Positions 53,619 to 61,592 of a DNA stretch of 64,000 bases are shown piece by piece; position 1 is the first letter of the stretch, and the number at the start of each line of letters is the position of its first letter. A program made the position numbers and the translations under genes. The DNA is from Streptomyces sp. NBC_00193 (GTDB lineage: Bacteria; Actinomycetota; Actinomycetes; Streptomycetales; Streptomycetaceae), in assembly GCF_026342735.1 (NCBI RefSeq), contig NZ_JAPEMM010000003.1, forward strand, positions 146,587 through 210,586, in the 5' to 3' direction. Under the pieces are notes generated by a model that saw only the letters and a program-made list of their open reading frames with translations, did not search any database and was not told the DNA's origin.

Positions 53619-53665
53619 AAAAAGTACTGGCCGACTGGTTTTCTTCCCGCGCATCTGCCTAGATT
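53619..53665 (+). promoter_or_regulatory. ARE-like box and -10 in front of the second receptor gene
   Basis: AAAAAGTACTGG-CCGA-CTGGTTTTCTT is a partially symmetric box of the ScbR operator type; a TAGATT -10 follows at 53660, so binding would cover the -35 region. Autorepression is likely. Confidence 0.5.
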
Positions 53666-53735
53666 GATCCCGGCCGAACCACGGTGACCACCTCCCCGGT
53701 TCCGCCCAACCACCGCAACCCCAGGGAGAATCCGC

Positions 53736-54410
53736 ATGGCGAGGGCCAGGCAGGAACGAGCCGAGATCACCCGGCAGGCGATCCTCGACGGCGCGGCCAT
53801 CGCCTTCGACCGGACCGGCTTCCACGGCACCAGCCTCACGGACGTGGTCGGGCACGCCGGCGTCACCAAGGGCGCCCTCTACTTCCACTTCTCATCGAAG
53901 GAAGCCCTCGCCCAGACCTTGATGGACGAGCAGTTCCAGGTCTCCGAGGGCCTGCCCGCCATCGTGGAGCCGGGTCTCCAGACCGCCATCGACCTGACCC
54001 ACCGGATGGCGTGCGGGCTCCGCTCCAACGTCCGGATCCGTGCCGGGATCCGCCTGGTCATCGAGTTCGGCTCCTTCACCGACCCGGACCCGAGCCCGTA
54101 CAACGCCTGGATCGACACCTGTCACGGCATCCTCGTGCCGGCCCAGGAGCGCGGCGACGTCCTGCCCTCGGTCGACGCCTACGACGCGGCGACCATGATC
54201 GTCGGTGCGTTCACCGGCATCCAGTTGACCTCGCACGTGCGCACCCGCCGCGAGGACCTGCACGCCCGGGTCGTCGACCTGTGGAACTTCCTGCTCCCGG
54301 GGATCGTGCCCGCGGAGCGCATCTCCCGCTTCGACCCGGCCGGATCGCCCGAGTGCCGGTCCGAGCTGGGGCTGTCGGCCCCGGACTCCTCTGCGGTCAC
54401 GGCCGGCTGA
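53736..54410 (+). CDS. Second gamma-butyrolactone-receptor-like TetR protein (ScbR type)
   Basis: 224 aa. MARARQERAEITRQAILDGAA, FDRTGFHGTSLTDVVGHAGVTKGALYFHFSSKEALAQTLMDEQF is the ScbR/ArpA head; the ligand Trp is present in YNAWIDTCHG. No afsA gene adjoins, so it could be an orphan or pseudo-receptor sensing other ligands, or the signal from 29.4 kb. GGGAGA is 7 bp before the ATG. It is next to the partition genes. Confidence 0.92.
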   Translation: MARARQERAEITRQAILDGAAIAFDRTGFHGTSLTDVVGHAGVTKGALYFHFSSKEALAQTLMDEQFQVSEGLPAIVEPGLQTAIDLTHRMACGLRSNVRIRAGIRLVIEFGSFTDPDPSPYNAWIDTCHGILVPAQERGDVLPSVDAYDAATMIVGAFTGIQLTSHVRTRREDLHARVVDLWNFLLPGIVPAERISRFDPAGSPECRSELGLSAPDSSAVTAG

Positions 54411-54420
54411 CGACGCGTCC

Positions 54421-54486
54421 AGGGCGGCCTCGCACGCGCCGTGGTGAACCACGGGGGTGCTCACTACGGCGTGTGCGAGGCCGCCC
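54421..54486. terminator. Long nested inverted repeat after the receptor gene
   Basis: Outer arms AGGGCGGCCTCGCAC and GTGCGAGGCCGCCCT (15 bp, perfect), inner hairpin CCGTGGT-GA-ACCACGG. Functions as terminator or cruciform. Confidence 0.7.
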
Positions 54487-54541
54487 TGTCCCAACACCCC
54501 GCCCCCGCCCGGGGGCGATTCCCGGCCGATCCTCACCACTT

Positions 54542-54593
54542 CGTTAGCAAAACTCAAGCGTGGCGCCCACGAACACCCTTGAACGTTAGTAAA
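54542..54593. promoter_or_regulatory. Direct repeat in the parA promoter region
   Basis: CGTTAGCAAA at 54542 and CGTTAGTAAA at 54584, 42 bp apart, in the 61 bp before parA. Distinct from the GTTAACG palindrome; a possible autoregulation operator. Confidence 0.4.
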
Positions 54594-54602
54594 GTCCCTC
54601 GC

Positions 54603-55883
54603 ATGACTTCACCCTCGTCTCCGAGCGACCGCGAGAAGGTCGTCTCCAAACTCCCTCCGTGGCTGCGCCAGGAGCTCAAGATCCGCACCGCCCAGTTGCG
54701 GGTGGACATCCAGGACGCCGTCCACCAGGGCATCGCCCACTGGAACGCGCTCGCCTCCTCCCCCTCCCCCGTCGACACCTCCGGCGCCGAGTCCTTCTCC
54801 ACCTGGCTGCCCGCCGGCCAGTGGGAGTCCTTCCGTACCGGCTCCAAGGACCGCGGCGTCTCCCTCATCCAGGGACTCGCCCAAGCCGTCTCCCTCTGGC
54901 TGGAGATGAACCCGGCCCCCACCGTGAAGCGGCCCTCGGTCGTACGGCGCATCGTGGTGTGCAACCAGAAGGGTGGTGTCGGCAAGACCGCCATCACCGC
55001 CGGCACCGGCGAAGCCCTCGCAGAGGACCCCGACACCCTCCACCCGGTCCGCGTGGCCCGCCAACTGGCCCGTCTCTCGGCCGTCGAGGACGGCGACCAG
55101 ACGACCCCGGAGGCCGTCGCAGCCGCCGCGTCCGCCCCGCCGGTCGACCTCGAAGACCTGCCCGGCCTCGGCATGCGCGTCCTGCTCGTCGACTTCGACC
55201 CGCAGGGCCACCTCACGAAGCAGCTCGGCCGGCAGCCTCTGCCCATCGGCGGCGACAGCCTCACCTGCCACATGGCGGGCGAGGCCAAGGGTCCCCTCTC
55301 CGACCTGATCGTCCCCATCCCGGACGAGCACTTCGGCGACCGCCTGCACATCCTCCCGGCCTGTACGGACGCCTTCCTCCTCGACGTCCGCCTCTCCACG
55401 GTCCGCGCCCGCGAGGCCGCGCTCGAACGGGCCCTCGCCCCCGTCGAGGCCGACTACGACGTCATCCTGATCGACTGCCCGCCGAGCCTCGGCCTCAGCA
55501 TGGACGCCGCCATCTACTACGGCCGCCGCCGCGACGCCGAACAGCCGGGAGCCTCCGGCGCGCTGATCGTGGTCCAGGCGGAGGACTCCTCGGCTGACGC
55601 CTACGACCTCCTCACCTCCCAGATCAACGACCTCCGCGACGACCTCAGCCTCGACATCGACTACCTCGGCCTGGTCGTCAACCTCTACGACGGCCGCCGC
55701 GGGTACATCGCAACCAGCTCCCTCCAGGCCTGGATGGACATAAAGGATCCGCGGGTCGTGGCGATCGTCCCCGACCTCAAGGAACAGCGCGAAGCGGTCC
55801 GCGTGAAGCAGCCGCTGTTCGTCTACGCACCCAAGGGCGAGCAGGCGGTCGCCCTGCGCGCCCTCGCAAGGGAGATCTCATGA
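54603..55883 (+). CDS. parA: ParA-family partition ATPase
   Basis: 426 aa, a large ParA with an N-terminal helical extension of about 110 residues. Deviant Walker A VCNQKGGVGKTAITAG at about residue 118, a second motif VLLVDFDPQGHLTKQL, Walker B-like VILIDCPPSLGLSMDAA. A loop rich in acidic residues sits between them (EDGDQTTPEAVAAAAS). No Shine-Dalgarno is evident. Overlaps parB by ATGA. Size and extension match ParA of actinomycete linear plasmids rather than the small chromosomal ParA. Confidence 0.93.
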   Translation: MTSPSSPSDREKVVSKLPPWLRQELKIRTAQLRVDIQDAVHQGIAHWNALASSPSPVDTSGAESFSTWLPAGQWESFRTGSKDRGVSLIQGLAQAVSLWLEMNPAPTVKRPSVVRRIVVCNQKGGVGKTAITAGTGEALAEDPDTLHPVRVARQLARLSAVEDGDQTTPEAVAAAASAPPVDLEDLPGLGMRVLLVDFDPQGHLTKQLGRQPLPIGGDSLTCHMAGEAKGPLSDLIVPIPDEHFGDRLHILPACTDAFLLDVRLSTVRAREAALERALAPVEADYDVILIDCPPSLGLSMDAAIYYGRRRDAEQPGASGALIVVQAEDSSADAYDLLTSQINDLRDDLSLDIDYLGLVVNLYDGRRGYIATSSLQAWMDIKDPRVVAIVPDLKEQREAVRVKQPLFVYAPKGEQAVALRALAREIS

Positions 55884-56779
55884 GCAAGGCCGACAAACTC
55901 GGAGTCTCGAGCTCCTTCGCCCGCGCCCAGCCCGTCGGCGTCAGTTCCCGCCGCGCGGCCATCGCCGAAGCCACCGGCGCCCCGACCTCCGGCGTGGTCC
56001 CGCCCTCGGAGGTCCCGATCGAGGCCCTCGCCCACAACCCCTTCAACCTCCGCGAGGACCTCACGGAGCTCGAAGAGCTGGCCGCGTCCCTCACGGTCCG
56101 GGGCCAGCTCCAGCCCCTGGCCGTCGCCACCCGCATGGCCTTCATGGAGGCCCACCCCGGCAACGCCGACGGCCTGGGCCGCGCCCCGTACGTGGTCATC
56201 GACGGCAACCGGCGCCTGGCCGCGGCCCAGCGCGCCGGCCTTCGCACCATGCAGATCCACGTCAACGACTCCCTCGCCTCCTCGGCGGCGGACATCCTGG
56301 AGTCGGCACTCATCGCCAACGTCCACCGCGTGGACGTGGCCCCCATGGACCAGGCCCGAGCCCTCCAAGAACTGGTCGAGGTCCACGGCTCCCAGGCCCA
56401 GGTCGCCAAGCGCCTCGGCAAGACGCCGGCCTGGGTCTCCCAGCGCCTGACCCTCCTCAACCTCACCCCGGAACTCCAGGACAAGGTCGAGACCGGCGAA
56501 CTCAAGGTGGAACCGGCCCGCCGCATCGGCCGCCTCCCCCAGGAGCACCAGGCGTCCGCCGCAGAGGAAGCCGTTAACGCCGTTAACCCCCCACGCCAAC
56601 GCACCCGTCCGAACCCGGCCCCCACCCCCGAGCCCGACCCCTCCCTCTCCCCCTCCCCTTCCCCCCGCCGCATCACCATCACGGCGGACTCCCCGGACAC
56701 GATCGCGGACGCCCTCACGGCCCACCTCACCCCGGACGACCTGAAGGCGGTGACAGAACTCCTCCTGACCCGCATCTGA
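55880..56779 (+). CDS. parB: ParB-family centromere-binding protein
   Basis: 299 aa. N-terminal ParB/Srx-like domain: IEALAHNPFNLREDLTELEELAASLTVRGQLQPLAV, with YVVIDGNRRLAAAQRAG at the NTP-binding position; central HTH (SQAQVAKRLGKTPAWVSQRL). The C-terminal linker holds AVNAVNPP, encoded by a palindrome copy, then a proline-rich stretch and a short C-terminal dimerisation-like domain. Presumed to bind the GTTAACG palindromes; this is inference from proximity. Confidence 0.92.
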   Translation: MSKADKLGVSSSFARAQPVGVSSRRAAIAEATGAPTSGVVPPSEVPIEALAHNPFNLREDLTELEELAASLTVRGQLQPLAVATRMAFMEAHPGNADGLGRAPYVVIDGNRRLAAAQRAGLRTMQIHVNDSLASSAADILESALIANVHRVDVAPMDQARALQELVEVHGSQAQVAKRLGKTPAWVSQRLTLLNLTPELQDKVETGELKVEPARRIGRLPQEHQASAAEEAVNAVNPPRQRTRPNPAPTPEPDPSLSPSPSPRRITITADSPDTIADALTAHLTPDDLKAVTELLLTRI

Positions 56780-56838
56780 CCCACCACCCCACCCCCGACA
56801 CGAAGGGGGCGTTGGCCCGGCCGGACCACCACCGCCCC

Positions 56839-56860
56839 CACGTGTGTTTCACGTGCGTTC
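56839..56860. promoter_or_regulatory. Half of a chromosomal-type parS next to a CACGTG repeat
   Basis: TGTTTCACGTG at 56845-56855 matches the first 11 bases of the Streptomyces chromosomal parS; the last 5 do not. CACGTG also occurs 11 bp earlier. Confidence 0.3.
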
Positions 56861-56898
56861 CATGGTGCGGTTCGCATAAGCTGCGCCTGGAGGTGCCC

Positions 56899-58062
56899 AT
56901 GCCCAACGCGCACGAAAACGAACAGACCACGCTCTTCGCCGCGGTCGATGCCCTGCTGGAAGAGGCCGCGGCCCAGGACGCCCTCCCGCACCCGGACGAG
57001 CGCAAGCGCCTCCGCGAGGCCGCGGGCCTGAGCCAGGACCAGATCGCCCAGGCCCTGTCCGTCCGCCGCGAAACGGTCACCTCCTGGGAAACGGGCCGCA
57101 CGGCCCCCCGCCCCCCGAAGCGCGCCGCCTACGCCCGCCTCCTCAACGGCCTGGCAGACCTCCACGGCATTAACGCCGTTAACACCCCCCAGCCCCCCGC
57201 CCCTCAGGCCACCGCAGTGCAGGCTGCCGCCCCCCACGCTGCCGCCGGGCAGGCTGCTGCCCCACATGTTGCTGCGGGGCAGCTCTCCGTACCGCAAGCC
57301 ACCGCGGGGCAGGTTGCCGCTCCCCAAGCTGCCGCGGGGCAGGTTGCCGCCCCGCAAGCTGCTGCGGGGCAAGTTGCCACAGGGCAGCTCCCCGCCCCGC
57401 AAGTTGCCGCAGAACAGTCCGCCGCCCCACAGGCTGCCGTTCCGCAGGCCACCACCCCGCAGGTTGCCGCCCCGCAGGCCACCACCCCGCAGGTTGCCGC
57501 CCCGCAGGCCACCACCCCGCAGGTTGCCGCCCCGCAGGCCACCACCCCGCAGGTTGCCGCCCCGCAGGCCACCACCCCGCAGGTTGCCGCCCCGCAGGCC
57601 ACCGCCCCGCAGGTTGCCGCGCCGATGACGGCCGCCCCACAGGCCACCGCATCAGCGCCGGCCGCAGGGCAGCCCGCCCCAGGCCAGGCCACCGCACCGC
57701 AGCCCACTCCCCCTCACCCCGCCACCCCCCAGGCCCGCGCCGAAGGCGCCGGGCCCACCCCCAGCGCCGCCGCACCCGTTAACGGCGTTAACGCCGTTAA
57801 CGCCGCCCCCCACACCGGGGCCGCCGGCCCCGAAGCCGCACCCCCGCAACCGGGGCCTGGGGCGGAGCCCCAGTTTCGGGAAGGGGCGGGGAGGGGAACA
57901 GCCCCGCAGGGCCCCACCCGCACCACCCCCACTACCCGCACCACCCCCACCACCCCCACCACCCCCACCAAGCCCACCCCCCACCCCTCCCCGAGGGCAA
58001 CGGCCCCCTGGCCGTACTCGACGGCGCAGGAAAGGCCCACGCCGCCCACGGCGCAGTCCTGA
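56899..58062 (+). CDS. tap: Telomere-associated protein Tap, N-terminal part with expanded repeats
   Basis: Frame from the ATG at 56899 (GGAGG 5 bp upstream) to a stop at 58062, 387 codons. Residues about 1-75 are the XRE-type HTH of Tap (LREAAGLSQDQIAQALSVRRETVTSWETGRTAPRPPKRAAYARLL). Residues about 100-260 are decapeptide-like repeats (QATTPQVAAP), followed by a stretch coded by a dispersed palindromic element. The rest of Tap continues in two other frames. Tap binds telomere overhangs and brings in Tpg. No function should be assumed unless the frame is restored. Confidence 0.75.
   Translation: MPNAHENEQTTLFAAVDALLEEAAAQDALPHPDERKRLREAAGLSQDQIAQALSVRRETVTSWETGRTAPRPPKRAAYARLLNGLADLHGINAVNTPQPPAPQATAVQAAAPHAAAGQAAAPHVAAGQLSVPQATAGQVAAPQAAAGQVAAPQAAAGQVATGQLPAPQVAAEQSAAPQAAVPQATTPQVAAPQATTPQVAAPQATTPQVAAPQATTPQVAAPQATTPQVAAPQATAPQVAAPMTAAPQATASAPAAGQPAPGQATAPQPTPPHPATPQARAEGAGPTPSAAAPVNGVNAVNAAPHTGAAGPEAAPPQPGPGAEPQFREGAGRGTAPQGPTRTTPTTRTTPTTPTTPTKPTPHPSPRATAPWPYSTAQERPTPPTAQS
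57169..57801 (+). repeat. GTTAACG palindromes inside tap
   Basis: Full copies at 57169 and two overlapping copies at 57778 and 57787, read as INAVN and VNGVNAVN in the Tap linker. Confidence 0.75.
57451..57600 (+). repeat. 30-bp minisatellite inside tap
   Basis: Five perfect tandem copies of a 30-bp unit (57451, 57481, 57511, 57541, 57571), each coding TTPQVAAPQA; imperfect relatives extend from about 57205 to 57660. Sequence homogeneity indicates recent expansion. Confidence 0.9.
57850..57920. repeat. Dispersed GC-rich palindromic element, copy 2 (inside tap)
   Basis: GGGGCGGAGCCCC then AGTTTCGGGAAGGGGCGGGG and GGGGAACAGCCCC, matching 34990-35060. In the tap frame it codes PGPGAEPQFREGAGRGTAPQGP-like residues, foreign to Tap. 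Confidence 0.65.
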
Positions 58063-59671
58063 CACCCCCACCACCCTCCCCGCCCTCATCGAGTGGGCCC
58101 TCACCCCCGCCGCCGGCCTCCGCTCCCCCCGCCTCCACCGCAACGGCAAGGACGGCGACCCCCTCCTCGTCCTCACCCCCGCCGCCACCGAGGCACTCGG
58201 ACTCCCCCTCGTCCTCGAAGACCGCCGCGGCCTGCGCCTCCCCGACGACCACCCGGTCATCAAGCAGCTCACAAAATCAAAGTGGCAGCTGACCCGCCGA
58301 GGCTTCGGCCCGTGGCCCCGCATCTACCGCCCCGCCACCCCCACCACCGGCCGGCAGTGCGTCCAGCTCGCGATCCTCCCCTGGGGCGCCCTGGACCCCC
58401 GCGCCTGGGGCGAAGCGACCTCCGACCTCCCCGCACCGGAACTCGCCGATCTCCTCACCGCCTACGCGACCCGCGTCCTCACCCCCCGCGGCTCCACCGC
58501 CGTCTCCGGCCTGGAGTTGATGACTGCGCTGCGCCCGCCCACCCGCGCCGCCCGCGACGAGTCCACGAACGCCTGGGTCTCCGCCCCGGTCCCCGGCTCG
58601 CTCACCCGTCCCGTCGACCCCGCTCCCCCGGAGGCCCCCGACGAGCACCCGGTCGTCGCGGCCCTCTACCCCCGCTCCCACCAGCGCACCCCGGACCAGG
58701 TCCTCGACGAAGAGGCGTACGACTGGATCCGCGATCCCCAGCTCCTCACCGACGCCGAGTGCACCCGCACCCACGCCGTCGGCATCGACGTGAACATGGC
58801 CTTCGCCGCGGCGGCCAACCGCCTCCTCGTCGGCACCGGCCCCGCGGTCCACACCGACGGCCCCCGCTTCGACCCGAAGCTCCCCGGCTGCTGGCTCGCC
58901 GACCTCTCCGCCGAGGCCGCCGCCCTGGACCCCCGCCTCCCCAGCCCCTTCACCCCGCACGGCCTCCCGCCCACCGGCCCCGCCTGGTACGCCACTCCGA
59001 CCCTCGCCTACGCCCAGGAGCTCGGCCTCACCGTCCAGCCCACCGAGGCCTGGCTCCGCCCGGAACACGGCCCGTACCTCGACGCCTGGTACACCCGCCT
59101 GCGCGACGCGTACATGGCCACGATGGCCGAACTCGGCGTCCACACGTCCCTCACGGACTCCGACTTCCTCCAGGCGATGGCGGAGTACAAGAACAACGCC
59201 GACCACCCCCTCCCCCAGACCGCGGTCCTCTCCGCGATCAAGTCCACCGTCAAGGGCGGCATCGGCAAGCTCCGCGAACGCCCGCAGGGCGCCGGCTACC
59301 GCCCCGGCGAGAGCTGGCCCGCCCTCGAACGCCCCACCTGGCGCCCCGACATCCGCGCAGCCGTCATCTCGACGGCCCGCGTCAACATGCACCGCAAGAT
59401 GCAGAAGCTCGCAACAGCAGCAGACCTCTACCCCATCGCCGTCCTCTCGGACTGCGCGGTCTACCTCTCCGACGGCCCCAGCCCCCTCGACTTCCTCCCC
59501 CGCACCCCCGAGGGCAAGCCCCTGCCCGGTGGCTTCCGCCTCGGGGTCAGCCCCGGCATGGTCAAGCACGAGGGCACCCAACCCCTCCTCTGGGCCGTTC
59601 AACTGCTCGACGAACGCCACAACCCCGCCCGCCACATCAAGGGCCACGACGCCGCCGCCGACGGAGAGTAA
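58061..59671 (+). pseudogene. tap: Tap C-terminal part, in a shifted frame without its own start
   Basis: From about 58061 frame 2 reads DTPTTLPALIEWALTPAAG, LHRNGKDGDPLLVLTPAATEALGLPL, KQLTKSKWQLTRRGFGPWPRIY, LELMTALRPPTRAARDE, ALYPRSHQRTPDQVLDEEAYDW, TRTHAVGIDVNMAFAAAANRLLV, STARVNMHRKMQKLATA and SPGMVKHEGTQPLLW, the body of Tap, to a TAA at 59671. Its first ATG is at 58517, well inside the conserved part. The preceding piece PLAVLDGAGKAHAAHGAVL is in a third frame (57996-58062). Two shifts of -1 type fall in C-runs, so a sequencing error is as possible as true decay. Confidence 0.7.
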
Positions 59672-59680
59672 GAGCCACCC

Positions 59681-60235
59681 ATGTCCGAGATCAGCGACAG
59701 CCTCGACCGCGCCGACGAGCAGAACTTCACCCGCCCCATCCCCAATTCCGCGGGCGCCCAAATCCGGTACCTGGTCAAGCAACTCAAATCGACCAAGGCC
59801 GTGGCCGACCTCCTCGCCATCTCCCGGCGCACCGTCGAGCGGTACGTGAAGGATCAGATCAAGCAGCCCAAGCCGGCCCTCTCCGCCCGCCTGGAGCGCG
59901 AGGTACGCCGCCGCTGGCAGCCCCTGGTCCGCAAGCGCGCCCGCGACAAGGCCGCGAAGCAGACCGGCCTGGTCATCGAGACCCGCGCCCGCTTCGGCTT
60001 CAGCGCCGCCCCCGGCACCACCGACGACGGCCGGATGCGCCGCATCACCCAGCACCTCCCCCCGGAGTACGCCTCCCGCCTCTTCAGCGCCCACGAGGCC
60101 GGAGCCACCGAAGCCCAGCTCCGCGGCATCACGGCCGAAGGCCTCCAGGAGATCTACTTCAAGGACAACGGCGCCCGCGCTCAGGGCCTCCTCGTCGAGT
60201 TCACGGACATCGACTACGTGGAGCTCAACTTCTGA
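59681..60235 (+). CDS. tpg: Telomere terminal protein Tpg
   Basis: 184 aa, the standard Tpg size. Typical: SLDRADEQNFTRPIPNSAGAQIRYLVKQLKSTKAVADLL, then TVERYVKDQIKQPK, LEREVRRRWQPLVRKRARDKAAKQTGLVIETRARFGFSAAPGTTDDGRMRRITQHLPPEYASRLF and EGLQEIYF. It is bound covalently to replicon 5' ends and primes end-patching. ATG 9 bp after the tap stop, so it depends on tap transcription. Intact, so a replicon end is probably maintained by it. Confidence 0.96.
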   Translation: MSEISDSLDRADEQNFTRPIPNSAGAQIRYLVKQLKSTKAVADLLAISRRTVERYVKDQIKQPKPALSARLEREVRRRWQPLVRKRARDKAAKQTGLVIETRARFGFSAAPGTTDDGRMRRITQHLPPEYASRLFSAHEAGATEAQLRGITAEGLQEIYFKDNGARAQGLLVEFTDIDYVELNF

Positions 60236-60266
60236 GAAGCCACCCGGAACAGGAACAACCAAACCA

Positions 60267-61005
60267 GTGACCAGCACACCCGAGCACAACAACACATTGG
60301 CGCATCGTTTCGAAGAGTTACGCCCGCACCTCCGGGCCGTGGCCTACCGCATGCTCGGCTCACTCGCCGAAGCCGAGGACGCCGTCCAGGAAGCCTGGCT
60401 GCGCCTCAGCCGCTCCGACTCCGCCGGAGCGACAACCTGCCCGGCCGGCTGACGACCGTGGTCGGCCGGATCTGCCTGGACATGCTCCGCTCCCGCGCCT
60501 CCCGCCGGGAAGAGCCCCTGGAGCCCCTTTCCCGGCAGCGCCTCCGACGACGCCACCCGGACGCCCGCCCCCGAGGAGGAGTCCCTGCTGCCCGACTCGG
60601 TGGGCGCCGCCATGCTGGTCGTCCTGGACCGGCTGACCCCTGCCGAGCGGCTCGCGTTCGTCCTGCACGACCTGTTCGCCGTCCCCTTCGGGGACATCGC
60701 CCTGATCACCGAGCGCACGCCCGCCTCGCCCGCCAGCCGCGCCCGCCGCCGGGTCCGCGGCGCCGACACGGGCCCCAACCCGACCTCCCGCCGGCACCAC
60801 ATCGTCAGCGCCTTCCTGAACGCGGCACGCAGCGGCGACTTCGAAGCCCTGCTCGAAGTCCTCGACCCCGAATGTCGTAGCCCGCTCGACGGCGGCTTCC
60901 GCGTCATGCTCTTCACCATCCCGGACACCCGCATCACCCAGGTATCCGTAGTCACCACACCTACAGCCGTGGCAACCCTGAACCTCACCGCCCCCCAACC
61001 CAGGA
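60267..61005 (+). pseudogene. Decayed ECF sigma factor gene (SigJ/ECF41 type)
   Basis: First 52 codons (VTSTPEHNNTLAHRFEELRPHLRAVAYRMLGSLAEAEDAVQEAWLRL) are a sigma2 head; after about 60430 the sequence goes on in another frame (NLPGRLTTVVGRICLDMLRSRAS), then a third (SVGAAMLVVLDRLTPAERLAFVLHDLFAVPFGDIALITERT, HHIVSAFLNAARSGDFEALLEVLDPE). The SnoaL domain is internally deleted but ends FRVMLFTIPDTRITQVSVVT. Contains a TTA codon. Not functional. Confidence 0.8.
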
Positions 61006-61048
61006 CGACGCCCCTCAGCACCCCTCTAAGCCCCGCGGACACCACAAA

Positions 61049-61072
61049 GGGCCCCGGAGTACTCCGAGGCCC
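61049..61072. terminator. Bidirectional hairpin between converging units
   Basis: GGGCC-C-CGGAGT facing ACTCCG-A-GGCCC, A-rich upstream and C-A-A-A downstream, in the convergent gap between the sigma remnant and the winged-helix operon. Confidence 0.7.
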
Positions 61073-61118
61073 CCAAAGACCCCTGAGCACCCCTCAGAAG
61101 CCCTACAACCACCATCAC

Positions 61119-61592
61119 TCAGCCAACCGCATGCAGCGCCCGACGCCGCTTCGATTCAGCCGCCTTCTTCGCGACGGCCTGAGCCGCCCGCTTCTTACGC
61201 TGCTCGGCGAGCTGGTCCTGATACGCCGCCACCGCCCGGTGGTAGCTGGCCACATAACCCCGCGCGTCCAGCCGCTCCTCGGCATCCATCTCGTTCACGG
61301 CGGCGACCGCGTCCTCGAACGACGTGTACCCGGCGAGCATCGGGTTGATCTGATAGACCCCGTTCCGGATCTTCCTGACCAACTTCGCCAGCTCCAGGCT
61401 CCTCAGGGCAGCGTTCACGCTCGGCCGACTCAGGTCCAGCATCCCGCCGACCGTCGCCTGGTCAATGAGAATCCGCCCACCCGGCTCACTGAGCGAACGC
61501 AGCTTCAGCAGTACCCGGTACGCCGCCGGCGGCAGGTCGAGGTCGGAGAGCAGCCCGTCTGCGTTGACCGCAGCGAATCGCAAGGTGCTCAC
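61119..61592 (-). CDS. Winged-helix protein 2 (replication/maintenance type)
   Basis: 157 aa. LPPAAYRVLLKLRSLSEPGG, ILIDQATVGGMLDLSRPSVNAALRSLELAKLVRKIRNGVYQINPMLAGY is a winged helix ending in the GVYQ-NP beta-wing, seen in plasmid initiator or copy-control proteins of the RepL sort. C-terminal basic coil rich in K/R and A. GTG overlaps the stop of the next gene (GTGA). Function inferred from fold and place. Confidence 0.72.
   Translation of the reverse strand: MSTLRFAAVNADGLLSDLDLPPAAYRVLLKLRSLSEPGGRILIDQATVGGMLDLSRPSVNAALRSLELAKLVRKIRNGVYQINPMLAGYTSFEDAVAAVNEMDAEERLDARGYVASYHRAVAAYQDQLAEQRKKRAAQAVAKKAAESKRRRALHAVG

Noticed and set aside
56839..56860. Functional chromosomal parS
   Set aside because: Only the first 11 of 16 bases match; kept as a half-site only.
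58093..60270. A 725-aa plus-strand protein rich in Pro/Arg, and a 672-aa minus-strand one over the same stretch
   Set aside because: Both are out-of-frame shadows of tap and tpg with unrealistic composition.
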